A stretch of DNA of 30,250 nucleotides, from contig JAPLDN010000345.1 of the NCBI GenBank assembly GCA_026391755.1, forward strand, positions 1 to 30,250, given 5' to 3'. The position numbers were made by a program, and so were the translations under genes. The stretch is from Bacteroidota bacterium. Lineage in GTDB: Bacteria; Bacteroidota; Bacteroidia; Bacteroidales; FEN-979. Of the stretch, positions 9,053-16,740 are shown piece by piece. The notes under the pieces are model-generated. The model did not search any database and was not told the origin of the DNA. It worked only from the letters and a program-made list of their open reading frames with translations. Each line of letters begins with the position of its first letter. Position 1 is the first letter of the stretch.

Positions 9053-11253
9053 CGGTCGGCAACAAGTTTAACTTTTGTGGTCTTACTATTCTCTTGGATG
9101 ACAAATCGCTCAAGTCCTTGCGGCGAGACGAACATTTCGCATTCCATCCGTTTCACTTCACGGCCGGCTATTCTGGCGCTGCTCACCGATCTAAGGCTTA
9201 TCCCTGTTTGCATCAGCTCATCATCCATACCGTGGTAATGAAGGTTGTATTCCGATTTTATGAATAGTATGAAAGGCGCCACGAAATCCTGCAGAAGGCC
9301 AAGCAGTCGGTTGCTGAATGTATAGATGGGATATGTGTCTTTCACCAGTAAACCGGGATAATATCCCATCATGACCTTGTAGGCTCCCAGGTAAAACCTG
9401 AAAAGCAGGGATGAACGGTCCCCATCGAAGTGTGTGAAATAATGGATGTCGCCATCATTACGAAACCAGGCTTTTGAATTGGTCTTTTCGCAGAATATGT
9501 AACTGCTGTTCACAGCGCTGATCTCCACTTCCCAGTCGAGGGTATATTCCTTTTCGCCTTCAGTGTTCACGGTGAGAGTAAACTTCTGTCCGGGGATAAA
9601 GTGAAAGGCTTTCTCGAGTGAGCTATTCTTACTGATATTGGAAACAACCACCTTGTTTTCGGGATTTTCCCAGGACCTCAGCTCGAAAATTCCGTCCTTA
9701 TGCCTTATATAATGGCTGATGGGATAATCCAGTGTTTTAGATCCTATATACGGCGTTGCCTGGACCTGGAAATGGATGTGTGGCACTGGTGAACGTCCCG
9801 AATTGCCGCAACTTGCAATCAACTGACCTTTTTTAACGGCATCTCCTGCCGCTACCTTGAAACTCCCTTTTTTCAGGTGTGAAAGTTTTGAATAAAGCAG
9901 ATCGGCATGACGGATTACGATTGTGTTTCCCCAGTTATGTTCAAGGTCCATCTTCCCGATCTCATTATCATCAATGTTATCGACGATCTCTTCTACCCGG
10001 CCATCGGCAGGTGAAATCACCGGCTTATTATAACAAAAGTATTCTTCCCGTTCATTCCCGTGGCCACTGAAGGTCTCCCCTTTTTCATCGGGTATCTCGA
10101 AGTCCCAGGCATGCTTCCAGTCACCCTGGTGAGTCAGGGTTCCATCGTGCCCCTGGGTAACTTTCCATTCACCCCAGAAAGGCAGCCCAAAAGGAAAATA
10201 AAAAGCTTTGCCGAAGCGTGCACGGTAATTCAGGTGTGCATACAGGTTGATCTCGGGTGAATATTGCTGGTAGCTCACCAACTCAGGTTTATCAAAGAAT
10301 CGTTCGCGGAATTTCAGGGAATACAGGAATAACAAGACGACCATGTTAAACGGCAGGGAATAAACCGAAAGCTGGAACATTGAAAAAATAAACTGGGTGC
10401 TTGTGAGGATGATAGAGATCAGCGGGGTAAGCAGCATCACCCAAAGAAACGACCAACGGGAAGGAATGATAAAGAACCCGCCAATGGCGATGGAGGTGAG
10501 GATGAAATTGAAGCCGATAAAACTGTAACTGAGTTCATGGATATTTGCGCCGATGAAGTTGTAGTAGGCATAAGCCGAGAAGAAGCCCAGGAGCGAAAGC
10601 ACGAAGGCAATTCTCGAATAAATAATCAGGCCGATGGCAATAAGTATCCCGGCAAAAAGATGATACTGGAAAAATATTGCACCAAGCGAGGTGAAATAAA
10701 GCCGCAATGGTTCCGGAATACCCAGGTTTGTAAGCCAGTTATAGGAATTAACCATGCTGTGGCCTCCCATGACGAACATCTCATTGGTCATAAAGATGCC
10801 CCTTTCGCTCACATGCAGGGCGGTAAACTGCCTTGCAGCCAGGCTTACACCCCAGGTCCCAAACAAAAATGACAGGCTCAGAAACGGGAGGCCGTACTTT
10901 CCCACTACGCCTTCAATCGCCAGGGTGAGGAAGAGGGTGAGCAAGGACGCAAACAGCAGTATGATGAAAAACTGAGGACCCGGCTGATAATACACTCCCA
11001 GCCCCAGTCCGACAAGCAGGCTGTTGAACCCGTAATAGCCTTTCTTTATGTTGATGCGGTTGAACCCTATAAGGTTGGCCAGGATATTGGAAACCATCAC
11101 TGCAATGATTCCGCTCAGACCTGCCCAAAAATCAAAAAATGTGACAACGATCAGTATCAGCGCGAAGATCCTGTTATTGGAAAAAAAGATCTGGGTATAG
11201 CTGTTGACTATGCTCGTCAGAAATGATGGGAAGGTTGATCTTAGCTTATGCAC
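9049..11253 (-). CDS. Urea transporter family membrane domain fused to M23 metallopeptidase
   Basis: The 734-residue product starts at a GTG, 24 bases after the decarboxylase stop. Residues ~1-315 are hydrophobic and match the urea transporter (UT) fold: SYTQIFFSNN near the start, GYYGFNSLLVGLGLG, and the two related motifs KYGLPFLSLSFLFGTW and VYSLPFNMVVLLFLYSL, one per inverted half as in UT proteins. Residues ~345-520 are an M23 (LytM/lysostaphin-type) peptidase with HAWD (H381, D384) and PHIHF (H492, H494), matching the HxxxD and HxH zinc ligands. The tail (~520-734) is a beta-rich domain of unknown type. UT proteins are passive channels for urea or related amides; M23 enzymes cleave peptide cross-links such as in peptidoglycan. 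The combination, next to a decarboxylase and ATP-grasp enzyme, suggests the substrate may not be urea. Confidence 0.88.
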   Translation of the reverse strand: MHKLRSTFPSFLTSIVNSYTQIFFSNNRIFALILIVVTFFDFWAGLSGIIAVMVSNILANLIGFNRINIKKGYYGFNSLLVGLGLGVYYQPGPQFFIILLFASLLTLFLTLAIEGVVGKYGLPFLSLSFLFGTWGVSLAARQFTALHVSERGIFMTNEMFVMGGHSMVNSYNWLTNLGIPEPLRLYFTSLGAIFFQYHLFAGILIAIGLIIYSRIAFVLSLLGFFSAYAYYNFIGANIHELSYSFIGFNFILTSIAIGGFFIIPSRWSFLWVMLLTPLISIILTSTQFIFSMFQLSVYSLPFNMVVLLFLYSLKFRERFFDKPELVSYQQYSPEINLYAHLNYRARFGKAFYFPFGLPFWGEWKVTQGHDGTLTHQGDWKHAWDFEIPDEKGETFSGHGNEREEYFCYNKPVISPADGRVEEIVDNIDDNEIGKMDLEHNWGNTIVIRHADLLYSKLSHLKKGSFKVAAGDAVKKGQLIASCGNSGRSPVPHIHFQVQATPYIGSKTLDYPISHYIRHKDGIFELRSWENPENKVVVSNISKNSSLEKAFHFIPGQKFTLTVNTEGEKEYTLDWEVEISAVNSSYIFCEKTNSKAWFRNDGDIHYFTHFDGDRSSLLFRFYLGAYKVMMGYYPGLLVKDTYPIYTFSNRLLGLLQDFVAPFILFIKSEYNLHYHGMDDELMQTGISLRSVSSARIAGREVKRMECEMFVSPQGLERFVIQENSKTTKVKLVADR

Positions 11254-11277
11254 TTACAACAGTTTACTTTATCAAAA

Positions 11278-12636
11278 CTATACATTAAACTTTTTAAGAT
11301 GCGACGGTACCTTTTCCATGCTGTTCATATTGTCGAGGGTTTCGCGAAGGCGGATCACAAGGGGTTTCTCATCCATGTCGATAAGCACCACGTTGGGCCT
11401 GAGGGCGATGAACTGCATCCATTGTGTCATGTTGTACGCGCCCACATTATGTATCACCACATGGTCGTCCTTGTTTAACAAAGGCAGGCTGGCGCTTTCG
11501 CGGATCACGTCAATATTCATGCACAGGGGCCCGTATATGCAGGTGTCTTCAGAGTAATGAGTGAAGGCCTGGGCTGGAGTAATCTTATGATCATACCAGA
11601 AAGAAGTGAACAGTATATTAACGCCTATATCAAGGATGGTATTGCGGCGCCCCGTACTGGAGCGTTTGTTTGAAATAACCGATCCCAGCAGGTACCCTGC
11701 TTCGTCTATCAGCGCCCTGCCGGTTTCCAGGATGAGCATGGGCAGTTTCTCCTGTTTGAAATTGCTGTTTAGCAAGGCCGATGAAATGACTTCGGCAAAA
11801 TCGTCGAACGTTGGATTTGTATCAGATCCGGGCAGGTAAGCCCCTTTCAGGGTATTCTTCGAAGCAAAGCCCCCGCCAAGGTCAATATATTTTATTTCGT
11901 GCTTATATTTTTCTTGCACAGAAAGAGCCAGTTCGGCCAGTTTTGATGCAGCGATTCCGTAGGCAGAAGGAGCAAGCATAAAGGTCCCGATGTGGCAATG
12001 CAGCCCCACCAGTTCCATGTTATCGGAATGCATGATCTTGTTAATGGCATCCCATGCCTGACCGTTTTCATAGTTGAACCCGAAACGGTCCCACATAGGA
12101 TATACACCGGTATCCATGTTTACCCTGATGGCTACCCTTGGGCGGGCTTTCTGTTTTTCGGCCAGTTCAGAAATGGTATACAACTCATCCAGGTGGTCTA
12201 TATGGATAAGAGAGTCGTTCTTTATAGCCTTAGTGAGATCTTCCTCACTCTTTTCAGGCCCGTTGAATATGATCTTTTTGCCATCCACACCCAGGCTGAT
12301 GGCTTTGTCATATTCAAAACCCGAAACGACCTCAGCCCAGGAGCCTTCCTGGTGAAATATGCTGCATATCGCGTTCAGGTAATTGGTTTTATAAGACCAG
12401 GCAAATTGCACCCTGGGGTATCTTGTCTTAAAGGCCTTTTTTGCTTTCTGTATGGTCTTGCGGATGGTCTTTTCGGAGATCACAAACAAGGGTGAGCCGT
12501 AGTCTTTCATCAGCTTTTCAACCGCTACCCCGTCAATGTGGGTCATGGGCTGATATTCTGTTCTTGTTCCGAATTTGTTCGGCATACCGGTCTCAAGTTT
12601 CTTGATCACCGGACGTTCATATCTGAGTTTGGTCAT
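11278..12636 (-). CDS. PLP-dependent decarboxylase of the DAP/ornithine/arginine (fold III) family with leader-like N-terminus
   Basis: The 452-residue protein belongs to the alanine-racemase-fold decarboxylases. Seen are the PLP lysine (WSYKTN, K83), RVAIRVNMD, GLHCHIGT (~211-218), LGGGF (~252-256), ETGRALIDEAG (~300-310) and the active-site cysteine of GPLCMNID (~C372). In diaminopimelate decarboxylase this last motif is usually CESxD, and in ornithine decarboxylase CDxxD; here the acidic residue after Cys is Met, so DAP, lysine, ornithine or arginine are doubtful substrates. The first ~25 residues lie before the catalytic fold and read YERPVIKKLETGMPNKFG, resembling a RiPP leader (Tyr-x-x-Pro then a hydrophobic, then Gly). 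A PqqD-like recognition protein is encoded two genes upstream. Product and pathway are unknown. Confidence 0.88.
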   Translation of the reverse strand: MTKLRYERPVIKKLETGMPNKFGTRTEYQPMTHIDGVAVEKLMKDYGSPLFVISEKTIRKTIQKAKKAFKTRYPRVQFAWSYKTNYLNAICSIFHQEGSWAEVVSGFEYDKAISLGVDGKKIIFNGPEKSEEDLTKAIKNDSLIHIDHLDELYTISELAEKQKARPRVAIRVNMDTGVYPMWDRFGFNYENGQAWDAINKIMHSDNMELVGLHCHIGTFMLAPSAYGIAASKLAELALSVQEKYKHEIKYIDLGGGFASKNTLKGAYLPGSDTNPTFDDFAEVISSALLNSNFKQEKLPMLILETGRALIDEAGYLLGSVISNKRSSTGRRNTILDIGVNILFTSFWYDHKITPAQAFTHYSEDTCIYGPLCMNIDVIRESASLPLLNKDDHVVIHNVGAYNMTQWMQFIALRPNVVLIDMDEKPLVIRLRETLDNMNSMEKVPSHLKKFNV

Positions 12637-12670
12637 ATTTTCGCGTGTTATATATTAAATTCATTTTATC

Positions 12671-12720
12671 TGATATCTGACATCTGATATCCGACATCCG
12701 ATATCAGATGTCAGATGTCA
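12671..12720. repeat. Heptamer (GAYATCY) repeat forming a strong hairpin
   Basis: Five direct 7-bp units of type YGAYATC are followed by inverted units of type AGATGTC. Bases 12671-12691 pair with 12700-12720 at 20 of 21 positions around an 8-base loop. It starts 8 bases after the ATP-grasp stop (minus strand) and lies before the decarboxylase, so in RNA it would be an intercistronic hairpin. No U-run typical of an intrinsic terminator follows directly on the minus strand. A role in RNA stability or in setting gene dosage inside the operon is possible. Confidence 0.75.
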
Positions 12721-12727
12721 AATATTT

Positions 12728-13774
12728 TTACAATTCCCCATACACTGATATCTGCTCAAACTCCTCCCGGTCCACGATCATGTCCCAGGAATAGCGAACG
12801 AACATTTTTCCTACCGTATAACCTGCAAATGGTTTCACCTTATGGCCCATGGCCAGGTTGACCAGGGCTTCGGGGATGTTTTGCCCAACGCCAACGGCGA
12901 GATAGATCCAGGCCGGCAAACGGGGATTGATCTCAAGGAGGTACAGCTCCCCGTCCTTGTTCTTCATGAGCTCAAGCTCAAACCCGCCTCTCCACTTTGT
13001 TGTCCGGAGAAATTTCCTGGTCATATCAAGCATCTTTTCATCTGAAATACTGATCCCGCCCCAGGCTTTCCCTTTGTCGGTAATATACTGCTTGCGCATC
13101 GGCACCGCTGCAATGGTCTTCCCCGTACCGTCACCCAAACCGGTGACATTGAATTCGGTTCCATGGATAAACTCCTGTATAATGATCGGAAGCCCCCACT
13201 TGGCAGAGATCTTGTTGAAATAACTTTTCACCTGTTCTATACTGTATGCTATTGAAGCATCATAGAACTTGCCTTTCACGATCATGGGGAAAGAAAACTC
13301 CGATAACAGGCTGTGAACCATATTAAGGTCGTAGATGACCTTGCTCTTAGGCACACTGATACCGTATTTCTTCCCGAAATCATTCAGGTTCACCTTATGA
13401 CGTTCCTCAAACTGATGCATGGTGGGAAGGAACATGTGAATGCCCATCTCCTTGAGCTTGTGTTCCAGTTTGATGAAAGGATAAAGTTCCGCGTCGAAGT
13501 TGGGTATGATCACATCAAGTTTTTCCCTTTCCTGTATATACTCCAGCCGTTCAAGAAGGGTATCTGTTCCGGCAGCAGGATAAGGTATGGAATAGGTTCG
13601 GTCTACAATATCGTGCATGTAAATGCCTGGTTCCAGCGACTCATAGGATAAGCCGATGATGCGCGTATCGAACGAAGCAGCTTCCTTCAATGCCCTGATC
13701 ACCGACACCCCCGGTCCCGGGCTGTCAATGGCATTCAGACCGGTGACTCCAATATTAAGCTTTGGTTTCTTCAT
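12728..13774 (-). CDS. ATP-grasp ligase (CarB-like fold)
   Basis: The ATG at 13774 is preferred over an in-frame TTG at 13783; it gives 348 residues and a 20-base overlap with the upstream PqqD-like gene. The N-terminal pre-ATP-grasp region (LNIGVTGLNAIDSPGPGVSV) resembles CarB-like proteins. The ATP-grasp core shows PMIVKGKFYDAS (nucleotide-binding Lys ~167), QEFIHGTEFNVTGLGDG (~200-217) and the metal-binding ELYLLEINPRLPAW (E281, N283, R285). Such enzymes activate a carboxylate as acyl phosphate and join it to an amine, thiol or other nucleophile. The protein is a standalone domain with no carrier or second enzyme attached. With the PqqD-like gene upstream and the decarboxylase downstream it plausibly modifies a peptide or a small amino acid derivative, but no substrate is visible. 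Confidence 0.85.
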   Translation of the reverse strand: MKKPKLNIGVTGLNAIDSPGPGVSVIRALKEAASFDTRIIGLSYESLEPGIYMHDIVDRTYSIPYPAAGTDTLLERLEYIQEREKLDVIIPNFDAELYPFIKLEHKLKEMGIHMFLPTMHQFEERHKVNLNDFGKKYGISVPKSKVIYDLNMVHSLLSEFSFPMIVKGKFYDASIAYSIEQVKSYFNKISAKWGLPIIIQEFIHGTEFNVTGLGDGTGKTIAAVPMRKQYITDKGKAWGGISISDEKMLDMTRKFLRTTKWRGGFELELMKNKDGELYLLEINPRLPAWIYLAVGVGQNIPEALVNLAMGHKVKPFAGYTVGKMFVRYSWDMIVDREEFEQISVYGEL

Positions 13775-14015
13775 GGCTTTCAAGCAGGTTATTATGTTTT
13801 AGTATGCCGATGAAATCCTGGTAGTCCTTTTCGAAAGTGGGATTGTCTGTATTGTATCTCGATAAAATAGCAGAACGGATCTCTTCATCTGATTTCTCCT
13901 CGCGAAGGAGACTCAGTATCTCGATACCGATAGGGTTCAACGAAAAGGATTCGCCGGTCACCGGGTTAAAGAGAAGGCCCGCTTCACTGACGGCAATGTT
14001 TTTCCTGAGCTTCAT
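13755..14015 (-). CDS. PqqD-like peptide-recognition (RRE) protein
   Basis: Starting at ATG 14015 the product has 86 residues; a GTG at 14033 would add six. The pattern fits PqqD: an N-terminal beta segment (LLFNPVTGESFSLNPIG) then a helical part (IEILSLLREEKSDEEIRSAIL, continuing with DYQDFIGILKHNNLL). PqqD and its relatives form the RiPP recognition element that binds leader peptides and hands them to modifying enzymes; other members serve kinase or glycan systems. It overlaps the ATP-grasp gene by 20 bases, a close translational link. I searched the flanking gaps for a short precursor peptide and found none that is convincing; the only leader-like sequence nearby is the N-terminus of the decarboxylase. 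The function is inferred from family and context. Confidence 0.8.
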   Translation of the reverse strand: MKLRKNIAVSEAGLLFNPVTGESFSLNPIGIEILSLLREEKSDEEIRSAILSRYNTDNPTFEKDYQDFIGILKHNNLLESHEETKA

Positions 14016-14103
14016 AATAAATGGTTTTAACACGATGCAATATTAGCCTGGGTCCCCGACATGGCTGTTACGGAATTTTTTAAATAATGTATAAGATTTT
14101 ATA

Positions 14104-14131
14104 CCAGATATCAGATGCCGGATGTCAGATT
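14104..14131. repeat. Heptamer repeat copy supplying the AraC stop codon
   Basis: A short copy of the 7-bp repeat (units AGATATC, AGATGCC, GGATGTC, AGAT on the plus strand). The minus-strand AraC-like gene runs into it: its last codons, TSGI and the TGA at 14111-14113, lie within the repeat. Confidence 0.6.
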
Positions 14132-14716
14132 TTCCAGCGGTTTCCTGCCAGGAACCTGGCTAGCCTTGTAATCGGTGACTGAAATCCCGGTGACGGATTT
14201 GAACTGGGTGCTGAGGTATTGCACGCTGCTGTAGCCCATCATATAAGCTATTTCACTCAGGGTAAGCTCCCCGTATTCTATCAGCTCCTTCACTTTTTCA
14301 ATCTTGTGAAGTATGGTGAATTTTTCGAGGGTGATATTTTCGTGCTTTGAAAAGAGGGAGGAAATATACGGATATGACATTTCGAAGCGTTCCACGAGGT
14401 AGTCGGAGTTTCGCACCATAGCATTATACGTGGAGTTGTGGATGAGCTCGATCATTGCCTGCCTGATCTGCTCCACGAGGATCTTCTCCTTGTCGGTGAT
14501 GATCTCGAAGCCGAAGTCCTCAAGCATCCCGTGTATCATTTTCAAAGAAATTTTCCCGGGATCATGGGAAAGTTCAATAGTTCCCAGCTTTATATTTTGT
14601 ATTGTGATGCCGTCAATATCAAGTTCCTTCCTCAGCAGGCGGATACAGCAGTTGCAAACCATGTTTTTAACATGGATGGTCTTTTTAATTAAAGCTGATT
14701 TCTTTTTGATGGCCAT
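14111..14716 (-). CDS. AraC-family regulator with N-terminal HMA-like domain
   Basis: The 201-residue protein combines a ferredoxin-like heavy-metal-associated (HMA) type domain (~12-75) with a C-terminal AraC helix-turn-helix region (~105-190). The HMA part contains MVCNCC, giving Cys21, Cys23 and Cys24 at the usual metal loop, and a typical C-terminal strand GFEIITD. The AraC part contains TLSEIAYMMGYSSVQYLSTQFKSVTG, matching the second helix-turn-helix and the following helix of the family. It could sense a metal or thiol-reactive signal and control genes nearby, perhaps the PqqD-like operon 95 bases downstream on the same strand. No strong ribosome binding site precedes the ATG. The last residues come from a heptamer repeat, suggesting the original C-terminus was altered. 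Confidence 0.85.
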   Translation of the reverse strand: MAIKKKSALIKKTIHVKNMVCNCCIRLLRKELDIDGITIQNIKLGTIELSHDPGKISLKMIHGMLEDFGFEIITDKEKILVEQIRQAMIELIHNSTYNAMVRNSDYLVERFEMSYPYISSLFSKHENITLEKFTILHKIEKVKELIEYGELTLSEIAYMMGYSSVQYLSTQFKSVTGISVTDYKASQVPGRKPLENLTSGI

Positions 14717-14773
14717 CGGTCTAAACTCAGTTCAGCATAACACCAGTCAGGGTTGATAAAGATATATAAAAAA

Positions 14774-16711
14774 TTACTCTATTTTCCGGTATAGCCCGTA
14801 AAGATATGGGTTCCCATGCCTTATCCTGAATGACATCCCTCTTATTATGAGATCCTGTTTTTTAGGGTTCCAGATAAACCCCTGCACGTTCAGGAAATGA
14901 TGCCTCCAGTCTGTATCGGCCAGGCGGTAAGAACAGAAAATACGTTTGAATTCCCCGGTCTTGCCTGCTTTAATGCTTGCCGACTGAAAGGAAAGCAGCT
15001 TTTCCTTCTGATAGATGCCCAGCTGAAGATAGGCTTCGGTAAACTTATCACCAGTTTCAACCTCAGCGCAGAGGTCAATAATATCATTTTTATGACGGCT
15101 GATGTCCCTGAGGGATCCTCTGAAAATCGGGCTGAATTCAAGACTGCTGTCTATGGAGTAGATGGGGGTTTTAAGGTCCAAAACCGAGTACCAGGCATTG
15201 GCCTGATTGAGGTTAATCCAGCCTGAGCTGTTCAGGATGAAATCAGCAGTCGAAGAAAAATAATATTCATCCAGGCCTTTGATGCTGTCCCTGGCGAACA
15301 CATAAAAATCGCCTTCATTCAGCCTTTTATGGACCATGAGGTAAGGGTACCTGGCCCGGATCAATGGATAGTCATCCCAGCTTGAATTCGAGATACACCC
15401 GTAAATAAAATACCTGGCCGTGCAGGTATCGAGTATATTTCCAATGACCGGAGGTTCCAGTACATCATGGACGCAGCTGATATGAAAACCCTTCATCCCG
15501 GGTTTATCCAGGTAGTAATCGGTGAAACGGCGGTGAGAATCGAGCAGTATGAAGCAGTTAAGCCGGCCCAGGGAGTCGGAGGCATGCTTCGCTTCAACAA
15601 CGATTTCCCTGTAAGGGGAATTGTAAAATAACTGGTAATGTTTCCTTTCGCTTACCAGGGACGGGATGATGACCAGGGCGCAGACTGTTACGAGAATGCA
15701 TTTTTGCCAGGGCCGGCCTGCATCCGCATAAAAAAACATCAGGAGTAAAAGGAAAGGAAAGGAAAAGATCAGAACAGAGTACTGAAGCACGGGGTTTATA
15801 TAAACTGAATACAGAAAGCCTGTGAGCAGAGGTATAAAAAACCATAAAAAGGAAACCAGCACAAGGCGGTAGTTTACAGGTTTCCCTTTGGTTTTCCAAA
15901 CCAGGGCGAGGATCACCAGCAGCAGAACCATGGCTGCCACATACCAGGAGAACTGGAAAACATAGCCCAGGTAATCGAAAATAAAATCGGGTCTTGGTTT
16001 GCTGAGCCAGCCCCCTATGCCGCCCTGTTTAAGCTGGGAGAAGAAAATTGAAATATGCGGAACATACAGCAAAAAGATCACAAACCATGAGAGGATAAAG
16101 GAGGTGCGCTTCGTTTTTGAAATGAGGAATAAACCGGTAAGCCCTGCCATCCCGCAGAAAAAAAGTGTAAAATGGTGATTATAGGCACACAGGGCTGAAG
16201 AAAGGATATATCCTGCCAGGTTCAGGTAGTAGTGTTTTCCGGGGCAGAGCATGATCCGGGTCCAGAAATATGCCAGCAACAATACAAGGAACAACCCGCT
16301 GGCATAAGGCCTTGCGATCTGACCGTACATCACGGGGTACTGGAGGAATGAAAGAAACGAAGCTGCGATCAGGCCTGCAGTGGAACTGAACCATTGGCGG
16401 CCGATAACATATATTAAATAAATGGAAACCAGGCTGCATAGTGTGAACGGCAGTTTTACCAGGGGCTCCGAAAGGCCCGCGAGTTTGACCCAGTAGTAAA
16501 GAAAAACCTGGACCCCTGCGGGATGGGTGTCAACGACAACACCCTTTGCTATCAGGTCATGAAAGTTACTGAACTGGGTCCTGAAAATGGCGCTGAATTC
16601 GTCGTGGGTGAAAGGAATGGAGGAATAGTTGTAAAACCTGAGTATGGCCCCGATGGCTATAATCAGGAATATTAGCAGGCGGTCTATATGAATATTTGTG
16701 GGAGCCCTCAT
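14774..16711 (-). CDS. GT-C fold glycosyltransferase, GT39/ArnT-like membrane protein
   Basis: About 645 residues. The N-terminal ~400 hold roughly ten or more membrane helices, with the first loop carrying PFTHDEFSAIFRT; an acidic residue in this loop is the catalytic base in PMT/ArnT-type (GT-C) transferases. QIARPYASGLFLVLLLAYFW continues the usual family pattern. The C-terminal ~250 residues are soluble with beta-rich character (LNSSGWINLNQANAW; FSPIFRGSLRDISRHKNDI). It would move a sugar from a polyprenyl phosphate to an acceptor on the outer face of the inner membrane; the acceptor is unknown. ATG 16711 is used; a TTG at 16723 could add four residues. It lies 29 bases after the FNR-like regulator and 57 before the AraC gene. 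Confidence 0.82.
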   Translation of the reverse strand: MRAPTNIHIDRLLIFLIIAIGAILRFYNYSSIPFTHDEFSAIFRTQFSNFHDLIAKGVVVDTHPAGVQVFLYYWVKLAGLSEPLVKLPFTLCSLVSIYLIYVIGRQWFSSTAGLIAASFLSFLQYPVMYGQIARPYASGLFLVLLLAYFWTRIMLCPGKHYYLNLAGYILSSALCAYNHHFTLFFCGMAGLTGLFLISKTKRTSFILSWFVIFLLYVPHISIFFSQLKQGGIGGWLSKPRPDFIFDYLGYVFQFSWYVAAMVLLLVILALVWKTKGKPVNYRLVLVSFLWFFIPLLTGFLYSVYINPVLQYSVLIFSFPFLLLLMFFYADAGRPWQKCILVTVCALVIIPSLVSERKHYQLFYNSPYREIVVEAKHASDSLGRLNCFILLDSHRRFTDYYLDKPGMKGFHISCVHDVLEPPVIGNILDTCTARYFIYGCISNSSWDDYPLIRARYPYLMVHKRLNEGDFYVFARDSIKGLDEYYFSSTADFILNSSGWINLNQANAWYSVLDLKTPIYSIDSSLEFSPIFRGSLRDISRHKNDIIDLCAEVETGDKFTEAYLQLGIYQKEKLLSFQSASIKAGKTGEFKRIFCSYRLADTDWRHHFLNVQGFIWNPKKQDLIIRGMSFRIRHGNPYLYGLYRKIE

Positions 16712-16740
16712 TTCCTGGGCCAAACATACAAAATTCCGGC

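Noticed and set aside
12637..12727. A 15-codon minus-strand frame beginning near 12663 as a possible precursor peptide
   Set aside because: It has no ribosome binding site, overlaps the decarboxylase start, and shows no leader or core features.
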